Shown one piece after another: positions 10,420 through 19,103 of a DNA stretch of 64,000 nucleotides (position 1 is its first letter; each line of letters begins with the position of its first letter). The notes under the pieces were generated by a model. That model had not been told where the DNA came from and did no database searches. It saw nothing but the letters and a program-made list of their open reading frames with translations. The DNA is from Diplonema japonicum. Taxonomy: Eukaryota > Euglenozoa > Diplonemea > Diplonemida > Diplonemidae. The DNA lies in contig OZ025716.1 in the NCBI GenBank assembly GCA_964019335.1, positions 310,001-374,000 on the forward strand, given 5' to 3'. A program made the translations under genes and the position numbers.

Positions 10420-10818
10420 ATGCCTGCTTCGCCAAGCCCTGTGAAGAACAACAAGAGGAAGCGCGCTGCCTCTTCGTGGAGCGAGGCTACGGTGCAGAAG
10501 TCGGGTCCGAAGACGGCAGGGGAGCTCCTTGACGATGCTGGGGTGTCGTTCGACAAGGGGAGCCTCTACGTCCGCCTTGGAAAGACCAAGGAGAAGATCC
10601 CGGCAAAAAAGGAACTCGTGTCGGTGAAGGAGGGGGAGTCGGAGCCCGACATGACTGATTCGGCGAAGATCAGGAAGCTGTGCGGCTGGAAGGAAGACGA
10701 CAAGGCCATCGCAGTCACCAGCAGAACTGTCCCCGATGGTAGGGATGTCTTCATCAGGGTCACCGCCGCCAGCAAGACGTTCAGGCTTGGCACCCGTGTC
10801 CTCATCGAGGCAGAATAG
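10420..10818 (+). CDS. Small basic protein, array copy 4
   Basis: 132 aa, ATG 10420, stop TAG; same protein as copy 2. The leader has an extra AAAG before GTACTACAAAAG. Its 3' flank is unlike the others and lacks a recognisable TTAGCTCAT motif, so a rearrangement may have occurred directly after this copy. Confidence 0.85.
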   Translation: MPASPSPVKNNKRKRAASSWSEATVQKSGPKTAGELLDDAGVSFDKGSLYVRLGKTKEKIPAKKELVSVKEGESEPDMTDSAKIRKLCGWKEDDKAIAVTSRTVPDGRDVFIRVTAASKTFRLGTRVLIEAE

Positions 10819-10830
10819 GCAAAAAAACAA

Positions 10831-11970
10831 AAAAAAAGGGGTTGGTCTATACCCCCGTGCTCATCAGAGACAGAAAGAATATTTGTAAGCCAGTATGGGA
10901 AAAGGTTGGAAGTCAAGTGACTGTTACCTCTATTTTTATCTTATTATTATTAGCCCACTTCTAAAATAGAGTTCCAATCCGTCCCCCCTCTCTTTTTTCT
11001 CGCTTTCACATTTTCTTTAAAGTATCCCGTTTTGTATAGTTTTTTATTTTTATTTTCCTCTCTCTTTTTTTTATTTTCCAATCGTGGGATGCTTCTCTGA
11101 TGCTTTTTACTTTTTTTTTTCCCCTTTCTTTTTTCTCTTTTTATTTTAAACGTCCCCCCCCCCTTTTTTTTTCTCTTCTTTCTTTTGCCAGTTTTATTTT
11201 TTTTTTTATCACATTCTGTTTTGGGATCGTGGAGGCTTGAGAAGTCCATTCACCTTCCTGTGGTCACAGATGGTCACAACCACAACAAGGGATGCCCTCA
11301 TGCAGCCTGACTGCGACTCTGTTCGAGTAGGGAGAAGGGGGAGGAGGGTGCGCAGGCACTACTGGCTACTAACGGTGTATAGCTGGGTTTTGTACTCTCT
11401 TACGGGTGTTGGGAGAAAACACAAATACTGGGCAAGGAGGGCATCGACCTTCTTTACATGCTTTTGATTACCTTTTTTAAGGTCATTAATTTCATCCTCG
11501 TTTGTATTGTGCTTTTTGCGATGCTGCGGTTCTTCACAGGCAGGCTTTCCTGCCAATCGCTCTCTTTCAAAGGTGAGCTTACTGGGGATGGAACTTAGGC
11601 ATATTACCGGAAAGCACCATTACTTCACGGAAAAACAGGCCATTATTCCACCCGCGAAGTAATTTCAGAAGTGAAATAAAGCAACTAAATTCGAAGGAAG
11701 AATCTAACGAAGAAAAGAAATCACATATTAACGGAAGCTCCGTGGGACCGTCTTTCGGGGGGGGGGGGGGGGGGGGGGCTTATTTGTGTCAGGAGTTTTG
11801 TGATACCAGAAAGAAAATGAAGGGGGGTTCTAAAAACACTCGTTCCCGAGAACCACGTTCAAAGAAGCATCAGGGCCTTTAGAGGTAGTACTATGAGACC
11901 TTTTGCCGTTTTACCGTACACCAAAAAAAGGTTGACGGGATGGCGGAGTTTCTTCTACCCACCTACCTCC
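10831..11970. other. Long spacer splitting the array
   Basis: About 1.1 kb without an accepted gene. It is T-rich to 11210, then non-repetitive from about 11220 to 11700, including a perfect GGCAGG/CCTGCC hairpin at 11541-11556. It also has a G22 run at 11757-11778, the opposite strand from the C runs in other spacers. The middle may be a foreign insertion of unknown type. Confidence 0.5.
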
Positions 11971-12016
11971 TACACAGGATTCTTCCACAAGAACAAAACA
12001 AAAAAGACTACAAAGG

Positions 12017-12400
12017 ATGACTTCGCCAAGCCCTGTGAAGACGAAGAAGCGGAAGCGCGCTGGCTGGAGCGAGGTGACGGTGAAGAAATCGAAGACGGCA
12101 GAGGAGCTCCTTGACGATGCTGGGGTGTCGTTCGACAAGGGGAGCCTCTACGTCCGCCTTGGAAAGACCAAGGAGAAGATCCCGGCAAAAAAGGAACTCG
12201 TGTCGGTGAAGGAGGGGGAGTCGGAGCCCGACATGACTGATTCGGCGAAGATCAGGAAGCTGTGCGGCTGGAAGGAAGACGACAAGGCCATCGCAGTCAC
12301 CAGCAGAACTGTCCCCGATGGTAGGGATGTCTTCATCAGGGTCACCGCCGCCAGCAAGAGGCCCAGGGTTGGCTCCCGTGTCCTCATCGAGGCACAGTAG
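12017..12400 (+). CDS. Small basic protein, array copy 5 (diverged ends)
   Basis: 127 aa, ATG 12017, stop TAG. The first ~25 residues (MTSPSPVKTKKRKRAGWSEV, then VKKSKTAEE) and the last ~15 (KRPRVGSRVLIEAQ) differ clearly from the other copies. The middle, about 12100-12355, is essentially identical at nucleotide level. A conserved centre between diverged ends is the footprint of gene conversion rather than selection alone. This copy may be a functional variant with a changed basic head. Confidence 0.85.
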   Translation: MTSPSPVKTKKRKRAGWSEVTVKKSKTAEELLDDAGVSFDKGSLYVRLGKTKEKIPAKKELVSVKEGESEPDMTDSAKIRKLCGWKEDDKAIAVTSRTVPDGRDVFIRVTAASKRPRVGSRVLIEAQ

Positions 12401-12839
12401 GTAAAAAGAGAAACGGGAGGAATATGCTTTAGCTCATTTCAAAATGAAAAGAGACCCCTCTTTTTTTTTATTTTCTCGTTTCATAATTAATGTTCATTCT
12501 TGCTTTCTCTCCCTTTGTATCCCCCCCCCCCCCCCCGTCGCTTGTAGTAAACAGAAACACTTGTTGTTGGGTTTTAGGATTTGTGTGTTACAAACAAATC
12601 CTAACCGAATGAAGTTCACCAAACCCGCAGAATGTTGCTGAGACCTTTAGCAGTTAACGACATTCTTCAAATAATCTCATTTTTTAAGTAGAAGGTTGTA
12701 AACAAATAGCAACTCGCTTTTTTTTTTTTCTTATTTCCAATACCTTGTTGTTTATTTTTCCTTTCATTTCTCTTTTTTTGCTGTAGTTCTTTTTTTTCTC
12801 TTTAGCCTTGAGATTTGTGTGCTTCTCCCCCACCTAACC
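12401..12839. other. Array spacer 5-6
   Basis: It holds TTAGCTCATTTCAAA at about 12429, a C16 run (12521-12536), about 130 bases of unique sequence and T-rich DNA. No gene seen. Confidence 0.5.
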
Positions 12840-12885
12840 TCCTACACAAGATTCTCCACAAAAACTAAATAAAAAAGGTACTACG

Positions 12886-13281
12886 ATGCCTTCGCCAAGC
12901 CCTGTGAAGAACAACAAGAGGAAGCGCGCTGCCTCTTCGTGGAGCGAGGCTACGGTGCAGAAGTCGGGTCCGAAGACGGCAGGGGAGCTCCTTGACGATG
13001 CTGGGGTGTCGTTCGACAAGGGGAGCCTCTACGTCCGCCTTGGAAAGACCAAGGAGAAGATCCCGGCAAAAAAGGAACTCGTGTCGGTGAAGGAGGGGGA
13101 GTCGGAGCCCGACATGACTGATTCGGCGAAGATCAGGAAGCTGTGCGGCTGGAAGGAAGACGACAAGGCCATCGCAGTCACCAGCAGAACTGTCCCCGAT
13201 GGTAGGGACGTCTTCATCAGGGTCACCGCCGCCAGCAAGACGTTCAGGCTTGGCACCCGTGTCCTCATCGAGGCAGAATAG
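12886..13281 (+). CDS. Small basic protein, array copy 6
   Basis: 131 aa, ATG 12886, stop TAG. Protein identical to copies 3 and 7; one silent change (GAC for GAT) in the GRDVF segment. The leader is shorter than usual (GGTACTACG before ATG). About 340 bases downstream are almost the same as those after copy 1. Confidence 0.85.
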   Translation: MPSPSPVKNNKRKRAASSWSEATVQKSGPKTAGELLDDAGVSFDKGSLYVRLGKTKEKIPAKKELVSVKEGESEPDMTDSAKIRKLCGWKEDDKAIAVTSRTVPDGRDVFIRVTAASKTFRLGTRVLIEAE

Positions 13282-13974
13282 GCCGATAGAATAAGGAAGA
13301 AAAAAAAAAGGATGTAAATGACCTTGGAACAATAAGAAAAATAACCACACAAGTCTTAGCTCATTTCAAAGCGGTCGGCTGCCCCCCCCCCCCCCCCCCC
13401 CCGCACCCCTCCAATTTATTTTTTATTTCTCGTTTCCATAATAACAATCGTTCTTTTTATTCTTCTTTCTTCTTTTAAGCTTATTCGCTTGCGAAGTGCC
13501 TTTTCTCTCCCTTTGTATCCCCCCCCACCCCCATCCCTTTTTTTATTTCCAATAGCGGAATAAAACCATGCCTTACCTTGTTTCTTTGAACCTTTCCCTT
13601 TTAATTTTTTTCTGTATTTCTTTTTTTCAAGTCCTTGGTACGACTCTAAACTGCATCCGATGGTAAGAGACCTTCCATTGCATTTCAGCTGGGATTTTAC
13701 CGGGCAACACGTTGAAGGACCCAAAGGCGGGCAGCACGCTGGCCCGACGGACAGCCCACCACATGAATCGAAAGATAGGATCGGACCTGGTAGGCCGTAG
13801 GTGATAGTTAGCAGCTAGGGTGCGTGGCGACCCCCCTTGTGAACGTGATGCTGGGGTAGCGTGTAGGTGTTTAAAACCAAGAAGAATTGTAAAGCGGCCT
13901 TTAACTGTGAGTGCCAGACGGTTGACAACCTGATTTCTTCTCTTTAGCTTTAAGATTCTTGCCCACCTAACCTC
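13282..13974. other. Array spacer 6-7 with ~300-bp insertion
   Basis: The first part duplicates the spacer after copy 1, including a C21 run (13382-13402). At about 13625 the CTGTATTTC-T tract is interrupted by about 300 bases of mixed-composition DNA, ending at about 13935 where CTCTTTAGC resumes. The insertion has no clear ORF. It contains GGGT-loop-ACCC around GCGTGGCG (about 13816-13835), resembling a hairpin at 40980-41000. Confidence 0.6.
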
Positions 13975-14019
13975 CTACACAGGATTTTCCGCACAACAAA
14001 ACAAAAAGTACTACAAAAA

Positions 14020-14415
14020 ATGCCTTCGCCAAGCCCTGTGAAGAACAACAAGAGGAAGCGCGCTGCCTCTTCGTGGAGCGAGGCTACGGTGCAGAAGTCG
14101 GGTCCGAAGACGGCAGGGGAGCTCCTTGACGATGCTGGGGTGTCGTTCGACAAGGGGAGCCTCTACGTCCGCCTTGGAAAGACCAAGGAGAAGATCCCGG
14201 CAAAAAAGGAACTCGTGTCGGTGAAGGAGGGGGAGTCGGAGCCCGACATGACTGATTCGGCGAAGATCAGGAAGCTGTGCGGCTGGAAGGAAGACGACAA
14301 GGCCATCGCAGTCACCAGCAGAACTGTCCCCGATGGTAGGGATGTCTTCATCAGGGTCACCGCCGCCAGCAAGACGTTCAGGCTTGGCACCCGTGTCCTC
14401 ATCGAGGCAGAATAA
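14020..14415 (+). CDS. Small basic protein, array copy 7
   Basis: 131 aa, ATG 14020, stop TAA, where the other six end in TAG. It is the last copy of the array; CTTAGCTCATTTC follows at about 14516. Confidence 0.85.
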   Translation: MPSPSPVKNNKRKRAASSWSEATVQKSGPKTAGELLDDAGVSFDKGSLYVRLGKTKEKIPAKKELVSVKEGESEPDMTDSAKIRKLCGWKEDDKAIAVTSRTVPDGRDVFIRVTAASKTFRLGTRVLIEAE

Positions 14416-15051
14416 GCTGGACAGAAAAAAAGGGAATGAAAAAGAAATGAAAGAAATTGGAAACAACATTTAAAAAGGAACTTTTAGTAACGGGGGTGGG
14501 GACTGCAAGAAGTCTTAGCTCATTTCAGAGTGGTCTTGCCTCTTTATTTTTTATTTTTCGTTTCCATAGTAAATAATCGTTCTTTTTATTCTTCTTGTCG
14601 TAAGCATCCGTTTGCGAGGTTTTTTACTCTCCCTTTGTATTCCCCCATCCCCTCCCTCCTTTATTTTTGATTGAGATGATGCTTACCATGTTCAATTTTC
14701 TTCTTTTTTTACTGTATTTCTTTTTTTGACTCGTAAGGGGTGGTCCGGACAAACCCAATCCATCCCGAACGAATGTTACCCCCCCCCCCCCCCCCCCCCC
14801 ACTCGAAGTCTTTGGCTTGCCTAAACAACAGGGGAAATGAATATTAGAAAACCTCTTGGGGGTACGTAATAAAGAAGAAGAGAAAAAGCACCACACGGGC
14901 CCCCAAAACATTCACCCTCCCCCCCAGCGACCCTATTTCCCCACCACCCCTTTTTTTTCTTTTTCTTTTTTGAGAAAATAAAAAATTGCTTTCTTATTTT
15001 TTTTTTTTTTTTTCATGCGAGAAGGAAGGGGGGAGCAAAAGAAATAGAAAC
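14416..15051. other. Spacer after the array
   Basis: It carries the array-type 3' motif, a C22 run (14779-14800) and a short degenerate piece of the SINE-like repeat (about 14801-14840). A T run at 14998-15013 precedes the purine-rich leader of the next gene. No ORF accepted. Confidence 0.5.
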
Positions 15052-17319
15052 ATGGAAGTGTTCGTGCAGGATGCGGCAGGGCAGCGGTTCCCTGTGGTGC
15101 TGAATGAGCATGACACTGTACTGGATGTGAAGAAGCTCGCTCTGAAGGCGATGGACGGGTCGGGGGACATGGTGCTGGAACGGGTGGCGCTGAAGTATGA
15201 AGGGGAGTATGTGGACGAGGAAGACACGACAGTAAGTTTCAACAGCCTGACTGGGATCGAGCCTGACCATGACATCCTCATCACCTACAACGATCCGCTA
15301 GTTCTGAGGGCCTCCTACATGAGTGGCAAGCTTGGGCTCGACGACTACAAGGAAGGCTCTGTGGAGGCTGCGGACCCTGAGATTGCGAAACACCTCTTGT
15401 CGAAGTACAAGAACACTGGAGCCAGCGTCAAGACTGTAATGGACTGCACCTCTCCTTCTGTGAAGAACGACAAGGAGTTCGTGTTGGCTGTTGCGGAATT
15501 CTATCCATTGGCATTCCAGCACACTCCGCTGGAGACCCAACAGGACACGGCTTTCATGATCTCCATCATAAAGCGCTGGCCTAAACTGTACCATTCTTGT
15601 GCTTCTTCTTCGAATGGAGTCGAGCGGGAGACATTGCATCGTGTGTCACGTGCTTGCACAGAGTTAACATTGTTATCGAAATATACATGGTGGCTTGAAG
15701 GTGGGATAGCCGACAAGAAGGACCTTGTGCTGATCCAGATAGAGCGGTGGAACGAGCTGTTTCTCAGTCGCGAACGAATGAAGCTCTGTCAAAGGCGTTA
15801 TAAAGTCAAACTGACGGACGAAGTTATTTCTTCCCGCGCGCAGAAGAACGCTGAATCGCATTTGGCTTTAAGCTACGTGTCCGACCGCCTGAAGGACGAC
15901 AAGGAGGTTGTGCTGGCGGCTGTGGTCCTCAACCCTGACAACCTGCAGCATGCCTCCCCTGCGATGAGGAACGACAAGGAGGTGGTTCTGAAGGCATTGA
16001 TGGCCAAGCCTGCCACTTTTGAGCTTGCATCTGAGGAGCTCCGGAACGACAGGGAGGTTGTGCTGGCCGCTGTCAGGAAGAGCGGCACCTGTCTCGAGTT
16101 CGCCTCGGTGGCCCTGCGCAACGATGTGGAGGTGGTCGGCACGGCACTTCGGAACACTGTGGAGGCACTGCCCCACGCTTCCAGCGAACTCATGGGGGAC
16201 AAGAGGCTGGTGTCAAGGTTCGGCGAAGCACTTCAGTTTGCTCCTGAATCCCTCCAAAAGGACAGGGAAGTAGTGCTTGGGGCAGTGGGGACCTATGGCC
16301 TTGCCCTGCAGTTCGCCTCTTCTGCCTTGCAAGGTGACAAGGAGGTGGTGACCCTTGCAGTTGGGAACGACGGCCTTGCCCTGCAGTTCGCCTCGGAGGA
16401 GCTCCGGAAGGACCGCAGTGTGGTTCTCTCGGCTTTGAAAAACTATGGCTTTGCCCTGCAGTTCGCTTCGGAGGAGCTCTGGAAGGACCGCAGTGTGGTT
16501 CTCTCGGCTGTGCAAAACGACGGTCTTGCCCTGCAGTTCGCCTCGACAGTGCGGCCCCCTGATGACGAGTCTGAAGAGTCAGGGAAGGTGAGTTACTCAA
16601 AGCTGACAGTGACAATGCTGAAGGAGCTGTGCAAGGAGAGGGAGGTGGTGCTCCCGAAAAAGGTACAGAAGGTGGCACTGGTTGAGCTGCTTGAAAATGA
16701 CGACGAGAAGAGAGAAAAGGAGAAAGAGGAAAACGAAAAAGAGAAGCTCGTAGGGGAGAAGAGAGGGCGGGAAGAAGGAGAAGGGGAGGGGGAGACGAAG
16801 GCAAAGAAAAGGAAGCAAGAAGGGCGGTTCGAGAACGACGTGGGTGTGGTGCTGGCGGCTGTGCAACAGGACTGGGAGGCAATGCAGTTCGCTGGGAGTG
16901 TGGCACTGGACGACAAGGAGGTGGCACTGGCTGGTGTGAGGCAGAGCGGAGAGGCCTACGACCTCGTGTCAAGGAGGCTTCGTGGGGACAGGGACGTTGT
17001 GCTGGAGTATGTGTCGTGGAGTGCTTCGAACCACTTGTACGCGAAGTACATTCCGGAGGAGCTGAAGAAGGACAAGGAGGTGGCCCTTGTGGCTGTGAAG
17101 GCGAACGGGTGCTGTCTTCGGCACCTCGATTCCTTCTCTGGGGACAAGGAGGTAGTACTGGTGGCTGTGGCGACTGGTGGCTGGAAGCATGTGGCGAATA
17201 GTCTGAAGAAGGACAAGGAGGTCATCTGCAAGGCACTCGAGTGGGAGGATCCGAAAACACTGAAGAAGGACGTAAACGTAAATATTGTGAACAGCTGCGT
17301 GGTATGTAATCACTCTTAA
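15052..17319 (+). CDS. UBL - DUF4116 repeats - SAP domain protein
   Basis: 755 aa from ATG 15052, the first ATG in a frame that opens upstream through poly(T). Residues 1-80 look ubiquitin-like (FVQDAAGQRFPV, then DTVLDVKKLALKA). From about residue 270 there are DUF4116-type repeats (NDKEVVLAAV followed by LxxAS), broken at about 514-548 by a SAP-like motif (LTVTMLKELCKE) and a Lys/Glu-rich coiled segment, then more repeats to the end. SAP motifs usually bind nucleic acid; the role of DUF4116 is unknown. The last residues read into GTATGTAA, and a tiny intron (31-35 nt, acceptor TAG at 17334-17336) may change the C-terminus. A broken partial copy lies at 18268-18706. Confidence 0.85.
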   Translation: MEVFVQDAAGQRFPVVLNEHDTVLDVKKLALKAMDGSGDMVLERVALKYEGEYVDEEDTTVSFNSLTGIEPDHDILITYNDPLVLRASYMSGKLGLDDYKEGSVEAADPEIAKHLLSKYKNTGASVKTVMDCTSPSVKNDKEFVLAVAEFYPLAFQHTPLETQQDTAFMISIIKRWPKLYHSCASSSNGVERETLHRVSRACTELTLLSKYTWWLEGGIADKKDLVLIQIERWNELFLSRERMKLCQRRYKVKLTDEVISSRAQKNAESHLALSYVSDRLKDDKEVVLAAVVLNPDNLQHASPAMRNDKEVVLKALMAKPATFELASEELRNDREVVLAAVRKSGTCLEFASVALRNDVEVVGTALRNTVEALPHASSELMGDKRLVSRFGEALQFAPESLQKDREVVLGAVGTYGLALQFASSALQGDKEVVTLAVGNDGLALQFASEELRKDRSVVLSALKNYGFALQFASEELWKDRSVVLSAVQNDGLALQFASTVRPPDDESEESGKVSYSKLTVTMLKELCKEREVVLPKKVQKVALVELLENDDEKREKEKEENEKEKLVGEKRGREEGEGEGETKAKKRKQEGRFENDVGVVLAAVQQDWEAMQFAGSVALDDKEVALAGVRQSGEAYDLVSRRLRGDRDVVLEYVSWSASNHLYAKYIPEELKKDKEVALVAVKANGCCLRHLDSFSGDKEVVLVAVATGGWKHVANSLKKDKEVICKALEWEDPKTLKKDVNVNIVNSCVVCNHS

Positions 17320-17765
17320 TCTTTATTTCGATCTAGGCACGAATGAAGCCTACAGGACGCTGAAACGCCTTGTAATGACCCTGCTCACTGGTAGATAATT
17401 AATAGAAGTAAAACAAAAAATGCAATTCTGTTTCCAGAAATAACCAGCTTCTGGCGACCTTGTCACTATCTTGTTCAAGTGACTGGAACACCGTTGTGCT
17501 GAAATGAATCCCTTTCACTCCCTCTTTAGATATACGCAGCAACTTTGAAGCCGCGCCTTTAACCCATTTCGCAAGGCAGGGGGGGGCAATATTGTTGCAT
17601 AGAATTTTCTTTAACCTGTTTTTGTCATTTCTGTTCCTCTTTTTTTTTTTTTGGTGGGAGGATCTCACGGAAGTACAACAGAAGGAGCCTGCATGGACTG
17701 ATCGGTGTAAATGATGAGAACTAAAAAAAAAAAAAAAAAAAAAAAACCAAAAGGGGGAGGGGAAA
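17320..17765. other. Spacer
   Basis: AT-rich, with a T14 run near 17641 and an A24 run just before the next ORF. I see no gene. If the downstream exon of the preceding gene is real, its stop would be at about 17397. Confidence 0.4.
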
Positions 17766-17972
17766 ATGGACGAGCTACCCAACGCTCCTGCCCCGATGAC
17801 GGCCGGCGAGGAACGAACAAAATTGTCCGCGCTGCTGAGCAAAACGCGTGAAAGACACAAGGCGATGCTGGAGGAAAGGGAAACCTGGTTAGCAGACCGC
17901 AAGACGATGGAAGAAGAGATACAAGCTTTAAGAGTAAAACTACTGCAGGCACATATGAGAATCGAAGAATAA
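17766..17972 (+). CDS. Short coiled-coil ORF, truncated paralogue of the 19104 gene
   Basis: 68 aa with an A24 tract immediately upstream. The segment SALLSKTRERHKAMLEERET and following DRKTMEEEIQAL aligns with the N-terminus of the 19104 protein (LLKAFLNKMGARNRALSEER). There is no zinc finger or propeller after it. It is either a small functional coiled-coil protein or the surviving head of a decayed paralogue; the protein-like debris at 18040-18280 favours the second. Confidence 0.5.
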   Translation: MDELPNAPAPMTAGEERTKLSALLSKTRERHKAMLEERETWLADRKTMEEEIQALRVKLLQAHMRIEE

Positions 17973-18039
17973 CAACAACAACAACAAACTGAGGAAACAT
18001 GCGTGCTTCAGCCCAACGAAAGCTAACATGGTGATATGT

Positions 18040-18285
18040 CATCAGACGGGCAAAACAAGCCCCGTCATGCTTTTATACGAAACGACGGCGGCCGTCTGCG
18101 GCATCACTTCTGAGGGGCGGAAATTGTACGTGTTTCGATTGTCCATCAATTTTATACATCGTCTTGTTTGAAGGCAACAACACAAAGGCGGTTCTTAACG
18201 AGGTCAGGAGGGTCGACAGTGCATATTTCTACGGCCAGATCTCGTCGTTCGTAGTCTTGACATTGCTGACATGAAGGACCTTGTG
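18040..18285 (+). pseudogene. Coding-like debris, possibly from a propeller gene
   Basis: Two overlapping frames read as ordinary protein for 30-40 residues each: one with CGITSEGRKLYVFRLS, the other with LFEGNNTKAVLNEVRR and VDSAYFYGQISSFVV. Neither is open from a start to a stop of useful length. Position after the 17766 ORF suggests the remains of a relative of the 19104 protein, but I cannot show direct similarity. Confidence 0.3.
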
Positions 18286-18706
18286 CTGGTAGAGCGGTGG
18301 AACGAGTTGTTTACTAAACGGTCGCGACTACTAGGAGCTCACGTAAGTTTCAACAGCCTGACTGGGATGAGCCTGACCATGACATCCTCATCACCTACAA
18401 CGATCCGCTAGTTCTGAGGGCCTCCTACATGAGTGGCAAGCTTGGGCTCAAAGATTACAAGCAAAGCTCTGTGGAGGCTGCGGACCCTGAGACTGTGAAA
18501 CACCTCTTGTCGAAGCGAGGACGATGAAGCCAGCGTCAGAACTGTAATGGACTGCACCTCTCCTTCTGTGAAGAACGACAAAGGGTTCGTGTTGGCTGTT
18601 GCGAAATTCTATCCATTGGCATTCAGGCACACTCCGCTGGAGACCCAACAGGACACGGCTTTCATGATCTCCATCATAAAGCGCTGGCCTGAACTGTGCT
18701 TTATGG
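18268..18706 (+). pseudogene. Rearranged partial copy of the DUF4116 gene
   Basis: 18339-18706 matches 15230-15590 of the DUF4116 gene closely at nucleotide level, but has small deletions that break the frame (for example a base lost near 18368 and the altered segment near 18515). A short piece at 18268-18320 matches 15718-15762, which lies downstream in the parent gene, so the order is scrambled. No start or stop is preserved. Confidence 0.8.
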
Positions 18707-19103
18707 AAAACACGCCATGGTTTGTTAGGTGGGACGTGTCGTGCTAGGAAAACACAGGCCGGAATTCGCATCCAGCAGAACGTGCGAAATTCTGGAAAGA
18801 CAATGCGCAGTACCGACTGCACAGAGAAAAGAGTGGTCCGACCCCTTCGTGCCTGACTACAGAGCACAACAACCTACCAGAACGCAGTCCACCCTTCCCG
18901 CAGCCATGCATCCTTCAGCACAGAAGGGTAGCAACATCCGCTAGCGCGGTTAAGAAGTTGCTCGTACGCCAGGCGGTTTATGAAGCAACCAAAGTCATTC
19001 TTCTTCTTCTTTTTTTTTTAAATCCCGACTTCTTTTGTTTCAAGATGTTTTCAAAGGCAAAAAAAAAAAAAAAAAAAAAAAGAAGAGGGGAAAAAAAAAA
19101 AAC
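18707..19103. other. Spacer with T and A tracts
   Basis: Unique sequence to about 18960, then T-rich DNA (about 19000-19020) and two A tracts (19060-19081 and 19091-19102) that form the leader of the next gene. No gene seen. Confidence 0.4.

Noticed and set aside
11359-11556. 65-aa minus-strand ORF
   Set aside because: Short, against the strand bias, no recognisable domain.
7744-14415. Array as histone or PC4 genes, or as a CRISPR-like repeat array
   Set aside because: No histone fold or PC4 motif matches the sequence, and the repeats are whole protein-coding genes about 0.85-1.6 kb apart.
14986-15051. Upstream in-frame extensions giving poly-Phe or poly-Lys N-termini (also at 27814, 34803, 42306 and 19035)
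   Set aside because: They are translated homopolymer tracts; the first ATG after the tract gives a sensible protein start in each case.
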